From: Leucaena leucocephala
Taxonomy: Eukaryota; Streptophyta; Magnoliopsida; Fabales; Fabaceae
Direction: 5' to 3'
DNA length: 64,000 nucleotides
Assembly (NCBI GenBank): GCA_037074615.1
Contig: CM073558.1
Location: 9,362,001 to 9,426,000 of the forward strand
The notes under the pieces were generated by a model, which ran no database searches, had not been told where the DNA came from, and was given only the letters and a program-made list of their open reading frames with translations. Numbering within the stretch: the first letter of the stretch is position 1; each line of letters opens with the position of its first letter. This document shows positions 47,776-57,349 of this stretch, in pieces. A program made the position numbers and the translations under genes.

Positions 47776-49735
47776 TGTTGGAAATCGTGCCCTAGGGGCC
47801 AATCATTGTCTTATGAACATTATTGATTTATGAATTTATTAATTGAGTTATCATATTATTTGCATGTTTACTATGATGACCATCCTTGGATAATTCATGA
47901 TATTATCCTAAATGTCCCTGGTCGATCATCTATGTGGGAGCACAGATGAAATAAGACCAGTATGACTTTGAAGATGTATAGAGATATAAATCAAAGTCAT
48001 AAGCACATGTAAGAGTACAGGGTGTTGGACCGACCCGCTATGAGAGAACTGCATGGGTAACGTCATAAGCTTCTCTCATATACAAACCATGTCAATATGA
48101 CCTTTGACCTGAGATCATCATGGATTCCTACATGACAAAACGCTTAGCTTTGACCTAGTCAAAAGTCACTTTTGACCGAGTGATCATAAAGACTATGTTC
48201 GGGCTTAGTGGTTTTTCATGCGGAGGAATGTGAATGGTCAAGATGGAATTTGTCCCTCACATTCATGGAGAGATATTACTGGGCCCCTCGATGAGTGAGT
48301 CTGAGAAATGTATGGCCATACTGTAATGGAAAGGTAGTTCCATTTCTATAGTCAGACTACTCAGGGATCGAGAAAGTAACGGTCGAGAATAGGAGGATGA
48401 CATCATCCATGCCTCATCCATGACCAAAATATCGTGTGACAGAAGGGACATGATATGGTTGTATAAAAGGTTACATCGTTTATCGATCCTCATATGATTT
48501 GGGTAGTCGTTATGTCTTGCTAGAGACCGCTTGCGACTTGTGGGCTAGTATAGCAAATGGCCCACTGCCAACTTCATATGGACCTACAGGGTCGCACACA
48601 AAATAGCCCAACACGAGCTATGATGTCCAGATTCATTGAATCTAAGACATGTCCAGATTCAATGAATGATCCAGGTGAATATATATTTATTTATATTTAT
48701 ATTCGTATATATATAAATTCGTATATATATATATATATTATATATATACGAGATATATGAGATTTAATTTATAAGGATAAATTAAATCCCTATCACGTTT
48801 GAATTCAAAATTCAAATTGATAGGATATCTCATATAAGAGATATTTATAAGATTTAATTTATAAGGATAAATTAAATCTCTATCACGTTTGAATTCGAAA
48901 TTCAAATTGATAGGATATCTCATATAAGAGATATTTATAAGATTTAATTTATAAGGATAAATTAAATCTCTATCACATTTGAATTCGAAATTCAAATTGA
49001 TAGGATATCTCATATAAGAGATATTTATAAGATTTAATTTTAAGGATAAATTAAATCCATATCATGTTTGAATTTGAAATTCAAATCGATAGGATATCTC
49101 AAATTTGTTTTATGAGAATAAATCAAATATAGTTCAGTCTCATCTTTATTTAAAGTTAAATAAATAGGTAATTAAATCTGTGGGACGGATTTAATATTAT
49201 TTATTTAATTAGTTTCTTATAAAATTATACAATATATGATATTGTATTATTTTCAGAATTAATATAAGATTAACTCCTAAAATCCTTTTCGGTTAGGGTA
49301 AACGCAGAGCATCCTATATATCTAATATTAGGAGCTACGTTTTGGAACAGACACACACATAGAACACAGAAAGGCCGAAGGGGACTCTGCAAAAGGTTTG
49401 CAGATAAGAAACTGCCGAAATAGAGACGGAGAGGACGAACTCTTGAGAAAGCCCTGGAGGGACAAGAGACGCTAGCACGTCGTTCGTGGTTGAAAAGCTG
49501 TTCGTGTGGATACCAGTAGAGGAAGCCGACCTGAGTCGTCGACTTCTTGTGATCAGAAAGGGAGCACGAGCCGCAGAGAGAAGCTGTGAACGTCGTGACC
49601 GAAAGCTGTGGAAGTCGCTGAGACATACTGAGAGTAATGCTTCTTCCCACTTGACTTAAACACATACGGTAGATCCTGGCAAGGAATGAAAAATTTTTAA
49701 GATAATTTCCGCTGCGTGTCTTTCAATTCCTTACA
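47776..49735 (+). mobile_element. Solo LTR (1960 bp) nested in the long LTR, perfect 5-bp target duplication
   Basis: It begins TGTTGGAAATCGTGCCC and ends CGCTGCGTGTCTTTCAATTCCTTACA (shown in part). AAAAA precedes it (47,771-47,775) and follows it (49,736-49,740). The flanking host LTR is continuous across it when compared with 2355-2385. The perfect duplication suggests a younger insertion than the host LTR, though A-runs match easily by chance. It carries a TA-rich microsatellite (48,708-48,757) and a 90-bp tandem array. The TGTTGG start is common in Copia LTRs, but the lineage is not established. Confidence 0.75.
48761..49100. repeat. 90-bp tandem array within the solo LTR, about 3.8 copies
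   Basis: TAGGATATCT recurs at 48,821, 48,911, 49,001 and 49,090, giving periods of 90, 90 and 89. Units 1 to 3 are nearly identical; the last is diverged and one base shorter. Because 90 is a multiple of three, the minus strand shows a 91-codon frame of 30-residue repeats (MRYPINLNFEFK...), which I regard as incidental. Confidence 0.9.
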
Positions 49736-51135
49736 AAAAATGCATAGCATATGCTAGAATCTTAAATACTTCACTTTCCATCTTTCATGCTTTAATTCTT
49801 CTCTATGCATACATTTTCCTCCATGCTTGACCTAAATTGGTTGGTTATGGGAGGGTGAGATTCTAGGGAATCTCAGTAGCAAACATTACCACTTTAATAT
49901 GCAAGATGGATGCTAATGCATGATATGTAATTTCATTAAACTTTTTTTACTTAGTGACATGCCATCATGCTAGATACTTTTGCATAAGAGTGTATGGGCA
50001 TGGCCATGGAAAATATGTTATTTACAATACATTCAACATAATTTATCATGTCACAACATCATTTAAATATCATATACATGTCAACACATAAGCATATCAC
50101 ATCAAGCACATAAAGAGGTAAGTCTACTACCTTGCACTTAAACTTTTCTCTTGATATTTTGCACTTGCTCCCTAACTTTTCAACCATGAAGCCTTTCGAT
50201 TAATTACTTCCCAACCATCTTCTTGGACGTTTCAAGGTCCTAAACACATTCATATTCATCACACAATTCATTAGGAGCATGAACTCCAACAATGTTCAAG
50301 ATTAACATTGATAAACTCTTTACTAACATAACTTTCTCTAATCTTTACTAATTACCTTGGCCCTTGAACCAATTGATGTCTTGACTTTACCCTACACGAT
50401 TTCATCTTTTGAATCCATTTATGAGTTTAGAATCATGAAATTCCAGCTTATATGCACTGTTCTGTATAGAATTGCGTAACACCCTTTTTTCTTTCAAAAA
50501 TTCCCATTTTGATTCTAATGTTTCACATACTTGTTTCTCCACTTTATCCCACACAAATTTTCATTTTAAAACCATTAGAAGCATTAAAATCATGAAATTC
50601 CAATCACTGTTCATGTGAGTAAACAGTAACAGAGGAGAATTTCAAAAACTACAATCTTAAAATTTCAATATTTCCAAGGTTCAAAACCTATCCAATCATA
50701 CACAAAATCATCATATAAATTCAATGGAAGCATTAAATCATTGAAATTTTATTTCCTTCCATCATGAGCAGTGCAAACTAAATTGGTTCAACCATGACAA
50801 AGTCAAGAATAGCAACTTGATTCAACCACCAATCACTTAACTAGTTTGTTTAAACTTCAATCATATATCTCTAACTTTAATTTCTTCTTTTCCCTTTCAT
50901 CTAAGGTTTTTAGACAGAAAAATACCTTATAGAAAACTCAACTTTTCTCCATAAAAACCCTAAGTTAAAGCTCCCAAATTAAAGAAAAATAAGTTAGGAT
51001 AGATTGCTTACCTTTAATCTCTAGCTTGCTTGAACTTTAGTACCTTGAATCTTCTTTGTCTTGACTTGAGTTTTCATTTTATAAGAGTTTCCCCAAGGGT
51101 TCTTGAACTCACGGTTTGGAGGCTTAAATGAGGGG

Positions 51136-51144
51136 GTATTTATA
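51136..51144 (-). promoter_or_regulatory. Probable LTR TATA box
   Basis: On the minus strand it reads TATAAATAC followed by CCCCTCAT, as in the LTR copies at 3761 and 59,138. Confidence 0.5.
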
Positions 51145-52436
51145 GAAAAATCTCATGGAAAATCAATTGCCAAGATTATTTTATGTACTATTTGATCTAA
51201 AGGCTCATATTTAATCTTAGATTTAATTTTTTCAAAAAGAGAATTATGACATCATCCATGACATCATCAAGGGACACTTCATAGGGCTAGGTGGCACCAT
51301 TCCATGGGGGACAAGCTTCTGAAAAAATTTTAGTCCAATCCGGTATTGGCTCAGACTGATTTTTCAAAAACCAGACTATTTTATAAATCTAATTTTTCTA
51401 AAATTCTATAATATGCTTTCTGACCTTAAATCCAGTATCCGGATTCTTCCTACCATTGACAATCTTGGACTAGGTCAAAACTTAATTACAGATCCCTTGG
51501 AAAATGACTGAAATGCCCTTGGTTCATTGTCTTGTCCTATATTAACCCTAAGGGTATAATTGTCATTTTAGACCTCTTTACTTCTTATCAGGGCATATAC
51601 TGACACTGACTAATCACTCCTGTACTTGTCTAGACATTTTTGGCTTGTCTAAATGACCAAAATGGCCTTCGTCCAACTCTGCCTCAATGACACAATACAA
51701 TAGCATACCTTCAGTGATATTTTCATAATTTTATATTTTTCTGGTCTTTATTAGCCCTAACCTACATACTTATCTGAAAATATCATTGGGCATATAAGGC
51801 CCCATTCTGGGCCCTATGTATAATCCACTACCTTCATGGGTTCAATTCCCAAGAAATTCCCCTGAAATATATTTATCAAGTGTTTTAATCTATTATAAAT
51901 TCTATAATAAATTTTACAAAACTCCTTTTTGAACTCTGTCAGTTTTAAAAATTCTTATATTAATTATAGGAATTTACTGCCAAATTTTATTTGATTCTGA
52001 GGTCCAAAAAATACTCCAATAAGTTTTTCTGACTTTAAGAATTTATATCAATTAATGGGGACCTCAGATCAAAATTATGTGTTGCGTTAAACTTATCAGA
52101 ATAATTTTATCTATCTACTGATAAAATTTGGGATTAATCTGATTTTGGGCATTTTTTAACATTTTTCGGTTCAACTTTATTATAATTATATTTTTGTCCC
52201 TAAACTTTTACTTAATTACATTAGGTCTATAAACTTTTGGTAATTACCACTTTTGGCATAAAACTTTTGTTTACTTTCATTTTTTACCATAAAATTTTTA
52301 AACTTTTTATTTTAGTCCCTCACTTCCTTCAAGACTCATCTAACTTTTATTATCTTTCCTAATCATCGCTATAATCCTTTCTAAATCTCTTTCTACTATC
52401 AGTATTATACAAATAGAAAAAAATTAGGATATGATA

Positions 52437-53481
52437 TTTATCACTGTTAAAAAAATACTTTAAAAAATTGATCTAAACAATTTTAAAATATTAAATTTAT
52501 TAAAAAATTAAGGCACTAAATAAATAATAATTAATTTAAGATATTGGGTGAGAGAATATTTCAGATCCACCTTTATCCAATCACAAACATATTGATGTGA
52601 CGCGTAATTTCTGGTGAAATTACCTTTGGAACCCCCACACGTAGGAACAGGTGTACACATGTAATTTGGTTTCTTGTGCAGCCACAATCATGATTCTTGA
52701 GAAGTTTCCATTTCCTACATAGCTGGGTGTTATGATGCGTCCAACTTATGATTGGGAATACAGTTAATTGGAGTCTTATTCATGGATCCATCAATATCCA
52801 ACATCCATATACTTCACATTTCTTTCAAGTAAATGATTATTTGAAAGACTCGTATTGCCCCAATATATACACATTTTCTTGTGCATACAACAAAAATGGA
52901 CCAAAGAAAAATTAAAGATCTATCACGTCAATATCATACGATCTTTTCTTCAAAAAGAGATAAATCCTTTATATTAAGTTTAGGGGGGAAAACAATTTTA
53001 ATCTTTTAACTTTACATAAATATTAAATTTCTATCCTTTAATTTTATAAAATATATTTTTAATTATTTAATTTTAATTTTGTTAAAAAATACTTACATTC
53101 AAATTTTAAATGATAATTATAACAAACATTTGTAAATATTTTTATATTAATTTTAATGTTCAAAATAACAATAATTGTTACAAAAATCATGATTTAAGAT
53201 TAACATTATTAGAGGAGTTATAGGATTAAAAATATACTTTATAAAATTATGAAATCAAATTGAAAACATGTATAAAATTAGAATACCAAAAATATCCTTT
53301 GACTCTATTTAACAATTACAAAAGGACTTAATTAAAAACTTGAGCAGTATATTAATTCAATGGCTGTGTAGTGTATTTATAAAAGCAGCCCTATTTGATT
53401 AGAGGATATATGTTTTATGTAGAAAGCTATCAACTAAAACTGTAATTTTAAATATTTTTTTATATACATTTTTTATATATA
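52437..53481. other. No gene recognised
   Basis: AT-rich spacer. A less AT-rich segment at 52,560-52,760 has no recognised function. Confidence 0.5.
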
Positions 53482-53808
53482 CTCCCTCTGATTCAATTTA
53501 TAAGTTATACTGTATTTTATTTTAATATAAATGTCATTTATATAAGTTACTTTTTGTACAAATATAAATATTTAATTTACTTTCTATATTTTTATCTCCT
53601 ATAAATTATGTGTCTCTGTTTTTTTTCTATTCATTCTTTTTCATATATTTTCTCATACATTGTCTCTCACTCATCCTCTTCATAAATAAGGTGGCTGTTT
53701 TTCAAAAATAAATTGTATTTTATACCTATTTATTGTCTTTAATTACTGTAAAGAAAAATTTATATTACATAATTTAATTATTTATATTTATAAAAAGTAC
53801 CGGAGGAA
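53482..53808. mobile_element. Stowaway-like (Tc1/mariner) MITE
   Basis: The left end CTCCCTCTGATTC and right end TACCGGAGGAA are imperfect inverted repeats of the Stowaway type (CTCCCTCYGT), each bordered by TA. Arms pair further inward (TTATAAGT / AATTTATAT regions). It has no coding capacity. Confidence 0.5.
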
Positions 53809-54085
53809 TATCATAAAAGATTGAATGCTAAATTCTTACACACCACCATTGAAACCCCAAAAAGGACTGCAAAGAGGACCCAAATTTATTATTCATTAGT
53901 TGACTAATTTTCTTGTACTATTAAAAATTTGAATGGCCATTGTAATTTTTTTAGTGAAAATATTATTCTTGAAAATAGATTACTCTAATATTTCGGTTAT
54001 TAATGTTGCTGACAAGTTTAGATTATTTTCATCTATACCTTGGTTATGCATAAAATTTATTTAAAAATATTCATTATTATAATAT

Positions 54086-55229
54086 TTATTTAAAAGGATT
54101 AAGGTGCAAAAATATCTAAGCTTTTCCCAACGTGCACTTAACATCATATATTTTTTGGAGGTATAAAAATACTCATAAATTTACAAAATCGGAGAAAAAA
54201 TTACACCACCGTTGAAATTGAATAGCGTATTATTTTTTATGGTGGAACCTACACTACTGTTATAAAAGCATAAAAAAAAACTCCAACTCAGAAAAAAAAC
54301 TAAAAAGTGTAAACTTGCAAAAAAAAAACCATGAGCTTTTACCCAAAATGTGCTAAACGCTATATACTTTTCATAGTTGCAACACCCATAAAAATATAAA
54401 TAAATAAATTATTTTAATTTTGGGAAAAAAAAAACTCTATTAAATTTTACTATAATATTTATAATACTAATAATTTTATGGTTAATATATAAATCTGATC
54501 CTCTAAATTTTGAAAAAAATTTATTTTAATATCTGAAGTTTACAAAGTGTATTTCAGTCCGTTAATGTCTCATTAATGAACAATACTGGCTCAATGAATC
54601 AAAACGATGATTCTATAATTAAATATTGATAAAATATATTTAAGATTTAATCATTTAATATATTGAAAAATATATTGTTGATGTTAAAGATGGAACGACA
54701 TCTTCTTTGATTTTTATTTTAATATTTTTTAGTTTTAAATATTTTAATGTGTTCATGTTTAATTTCAGAGTGGAATTTAAGTTCATTGGCTTGGTATTTC
54801 TTATTAATGAAACCAATAATATTAATATTAAAATACTACAAATACACTTTATTAATTTAAAGAACTAAACTAAAATTTGATATAAAATTAGAGGACAAGG
54901 CGTACATTAACCATAAAATTATTACTATTATATCATGATATAATAAAATTTAATAGAGTTTTTTATTTTTTTTAAAATTAAAATAATTAACTTATTTGAA
55001 TTTTACACCTTTACAATTTTTAATTTTTTTGAGTTGGATATATTTTAGTTTTTCATAACAATAGTGTGGGTCTTATAACAAAAAATAATGGCGTTAGTCA
55101 ATTTTAACAGTAGTGTCATTTTTGTTCTAATTTTATAAGTTAAATAGTATTTTTGCACCTACCAAAAATAGTGTTAGGCACGCTTTGACTAAAAGATTAT
55201 GCATATTTTTGCACATTGACCTTATTTAA
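54086..55229. mobile_element. Full-length foldback element (about 1.1 kb) downstream of the lipase gene
   Basis: Outer arms: AAGGTGCAAAAATAT...TAACA...GGAGGTATAAAAATACTC near 54,101-54,175 mirrors GTATTTTTGCACCTACC...TGTTAGGCACG...ATATTTTTGCACATTGACC near 55,147-55,220. Middle arms: AAAAACTCTATTAAATTTTA near 54,430 mirrors TAAAATTTAATAGAGTTTTT near 54,945. Inner arms: CCTCTAAATTTTG and AAGTGTATTT near 54,500-54,555 mirror AAATACACTT and AAATTTGATATAAAATTAGAGG near 54,840-54,895. Nearly the whole 1.1 kb can therefore fold on itself. The inner third may be a separate nested element. It ends about 340 bases past the lipase stop codon. Confidence 0.65.
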
Positions 55230-55432
55230 AACTAAATCAAGATAATTTAACTTCATTAATAAAAGCTTATTAAACTATAAGGGTGTGGTTACTTCACCTG
55301 GTCCTTTAATCAAGTGATAGTGTTTGAATTCTATTCTTAAGTATATAAAGTATCTCATGACTAATTATTTACTCTTAAGTGAAGTTATGTGATAAAAGGA
55401 TTAATTATATTTTGATCTAAATAAAAAAAGAG

Positions 55433-55438
55433 TTTATT
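55433..55438 (-). terminator. Candidate polyadenylation signal of the lipase gene
   Basis: The minus strand reads AATAAA here, about 130 bases after the TGA stop at 55,567-55,569. Other AATAAA-like hexamers occur closer (near 55,545), so this choice is tentative. Confidence 0.3.
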
Positions 55439-55566
55439 GAGACAGGGAATCTAGCATCTTTAACCATATATCCAACGTATTTTTCGACATGATGTACAGT
55501 TGTTTAAGCTATGAAATTAACCTCTGTTCAAAAAAAATATTTAATAAAATGAAAAAAAGAAAAATG

Positions 55567-56850
55567 TCACAGCCACGCTTGGGCTGGATGCTGCTTCGTT
55601 TTTGTAGTGCAAGGGCACGTCGAGCTCACAAAATCATTTACCAGAAGAAGATATGTCTTAAGATCATGACACGTGGCGAGATCTAAGTTCTTAAGATACG
55701 GAGACTCTCTGCTACTGAGTCTCAGCTCTTGCCCTATGTCTGCATACACCCACTGCAGCTCCTCCACGCGCCTATGCAACCACCCCGGAAACCTTCCGAG
55801 GTGGGCCACCCCATCGCCTGCCACGTCATCATTTCTGGCTACAAACCCCGGCACTTTCGTGATAACATCATCGGAGTTAACTATTCTTAGAATCTTGGTC
55901 CCACTTTGTTCCAACCGCCGCCGGAAGCTTTCGTTCCCCACGCGCGGGCCGCCAAAAGAAACCACCGTCACCATTGGTGCATTCTTGAATGCCGTGGCTA
56001 TGTCGTACGCGCTTAGAATCGCGAGTGCGGCTCCCAAACTGTGACCAGTAAGCGTCAAGCTTAGTGGCTCATCTCCGTAAGATTGCATAATCTTCTTTAC
56101 TTCTTCCCTTACCATTTCCCGCAAACTTGGAGTCTTAGGTGTCTTTGATGTGTAAAGACTCAAAAACCCTTTCTCCACCATCGGTTCTCCTTCTTTACCT
56201 CCCATATCCTCCGGCAAACTCATCAAGGCGGCGCGTGCATTTTCCAACCACTCCAAGCAAGTGCACGTTCCTCTCAAAGAGATCACGACATCTCGCCTAG
56301 CAAGCCTCGCTATCTCCTCCTTGTCCTGACAAACCGCCACATAACCTATCCAACTACACAAATTTAACTTCCATGGCACTTTATCAATCCACTTCGGCAA
56401 GCAAATTCCACACGTGGCACGAAGGTTTCTCGTTATCTTATACCCCGACTTTTGAATTCCCGATCGGCTCAGAAGCGACCGTTTTGGGTACCGGCTCATG
56501 GCATACGTCGGCGACGACATGTCAAAGTCGAAGGAGCGATATGCCGCATCGACAAACTGGCCGTACCTGAGGATTTCATGGCGTAGGGTATCGTCAAGAG
56601 GGTCAAGCATGCCGTCCCAGTTGTTGATCCCTTGGTATTGCCTCCAATTTTGGCCAAGCTTTGGCAAGTCACATTGCGCCGGCGAGTCGTGCTTGAGTCG
56701 ACTCCATGAAAGCTGAGACTTCTTGAACGGCAAGTTTGTAGTCGCCGCCTTGAATTGGAGGGGATCGGATGATGAGTTATTAGAAAGCATTGAAGTGAAA
56801 GGAGGAGTGGAAGCAGAAGGTAGGTGAGAAGCCCGAAGAGGAAGCCTCAT
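55567..56850 (-). CDS. Class I phospholipase A1, chloroplastic (PLA1-Ibeta2/gamma-like, DAD1-like lipase)
   Basis: A single uninterrupted frame of 427 residues with no intron. The first in-frame ATG is at 56,850; the frame is open further upstream only through a GTG, with a TAA above it, so I start at this ATG (A at -3). Residues 1 to about 60 are Ser/Thr/Pro-rich and acid-poor (MRLPLRASHLPSASTPP), as in a plastid transit peptide. The lipase class 3 domain follows: NNWDGMLDPLDD (76-87), LRYGQFVDAAY (94-104), SWIGYVAVCQDKEEIARL (about 166-183), oxyanion-loop SLRGT (191-195), nucleophile elbow GHSLG (269-273, Ser271), VSFGGPRVGN (297-306), acid Asp328 in NSDDVITKVPG, and His395 in CHDLKTYL. The triad is complete. 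The family releases sn-1 fatty acids from plastid galactolipids and phospholipids; DAD1 itself feeds jasmonate synthesis. Whether this is the Ibeta2 or a gamma member needs a tree. It is the only intact gene here and is clearly richer in G+C than its surroundings. Confidence 0.95.
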   Translation of the reverse strand: MRLPLRASHLPSASTPPFTSMLSNNSSSDPLQFKAATTNLPFKKSQLSWSRLKHDSPAQCDLPKLGQNWRQYQGINNWDGMLDPLDDTLRHEILRYGQFVDAAYRSFDFDMSSPTYAMSRYPKRSLLSRSGIQKSGYKITRNLRATCGICLPKWIDKVPWKLNLCSWIGYVAVCQDKEEIARLARRDVVISLRGTCTCLEWLENARAALMSLPEDMGGKEGEPMVEKGFLSLYTSKTPKTPSLREMVREEVKKIMQSYGDEPLSLTLTGHSLGAALAILSAYDIATAFKNAPMVTVVSFGGPRVGNESFRRRLEQSGTKILRIVNSDDVITKVPGFVARNDDVAGDGVAHLGRFPGWLHRRVEELQWVYADIGQELRLSSRESPYLKNLDLATCHDLKTYLLLVNDFVSSTCPCTTKTKQHPAQAWL

Positions 56851-56921
56851 AGTAGTGAAAAAAAGAGAGAGGAGGCAAGTGGAAATAACAGATATATCTC
56901 TCACTCTCTTTGGTTAGTGAA

Positions 56922-56933
56922 TTATGAACCCAT
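56922..56933 (-). promoter_or_regulatory. Possible minimal uORF of the lipase gene
   Basis: The minus strand reads ATG GGT TCA TAA, a three-codon upstream frame about 70 bases above the main ATG. A transcript starting 25-35 bases below the TATA box would begin near 56,935-56,940, so the uORF may or may not be included. Confidence 0.3.
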
Positions 56934-56964
56934 GAACGTTATATGGTTAATAATTAACAGTGCA

Positions 56965-56976
56965 TTTATATATAAA
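56965..56976 (-). promoter_or_regulatory. TATA box of the lipase gene
   Basis: TTTATATATAAA, the same on both strands, lies 115 bases upstream of the main ATG. Allowing about 30 bases to the transcript start gives a 5' leader of roughly 85-90 bases. A TGACGTAA bZIP-type motif near 57,064 and a CCACGTCC motif near 57,003 (minus strand) lie further up; both could bind stress-related factors, but that is inference. Confidence 0.55.
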
Positions 56977-57349
56977 TGAAGAAATATGAAGGGAAAATGA
57001 AGGACGTGGGCGGTGCACGAGAGAAACTGAAAAACGGCTACGAAGTGGGGAGAGGAAGGAATAGTGACGTAAGTGGAGGTGGGTCCCACAGTTCAGAATG
57101 TGAAGATAACGACAAATAGCTTTCAGCCCACAGGATGAACGTGAAAATTTTCGGTCTACTTAAAAAAACAAAGGTACCAAGCCGCGTTAAGTGAATTAAT
57201 AATAATAATAATAATAATAAGTCAACAAAGAATGTATTATAACGCATGCTACTCATTCCGCGACCGGCTGATATATAAAGTAATATTATATTTTTTTTTC
57301 TTTATGTTGAAAATTATATTGTCCCATTAGAGAATATGAATATCTCTAA
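56977..57349. other. Lipase upstream region; (TAA)8 microsatellite
   Basis: Contains the promoter-proximal region and a (TAA)8 microsatellite at 57,197-57,220. The short minus-strand frame at 57,038-57,256 is Leu-rich, lies in the promoter and overlaps the microsatellite; I do not regard it as a gene. Confidence 0.5.

Larger units (their letters stand above)
47101..52436 (-). mobile_element. Long LTR, second full copy, interrupted by another solo LTR
   Basis: It starts TGAAACATCCTACTTTTACC and ends GGATATGATA. It matches 1706-4980 along its length once the 1.96-kb insert at 47,776-49,735 is removed: for example TTGGTTATGGGAGGGTGAG and AAACATTACCACTTTAATATG (49,850-49,905; shared in part) and GAGGGGGTATTTATAG at 51,131. 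Five-base flanks TTCAT and TTTAT match at four positions. Its minus-strand TATA box is at 51,136-51,144. It has no internal coding region, so it is a second solo LTR. Confidence 0.7.

Noticed and set aside
48708..48757. TA-rich run as a promoter TATA box
   Set aside because: It is a TA microsatellite; its composition does not single out a functional TATA box.
48738..49013. 91-codon minus-strand frame with 30-residue repeats
   Set aside because: It is a by-product of the 90-bp tandem array within an LTR; no independent coding signal.
55673..56716. Plus-strand open frames within the lipase gene
   Set aside because: They are shadows of the minus-strand coding sequence and have no recognisable domains.
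56851..56904. N-terminal extension of the lipase (MRDISVISTCLLSLFF as conceptually translated)
   Set aside because: The first codon is GTG, a TAA lies just above in frame, and no ATG is available. The ATG at 56,850 fits better, with a transit-peptide-like N-terminus.
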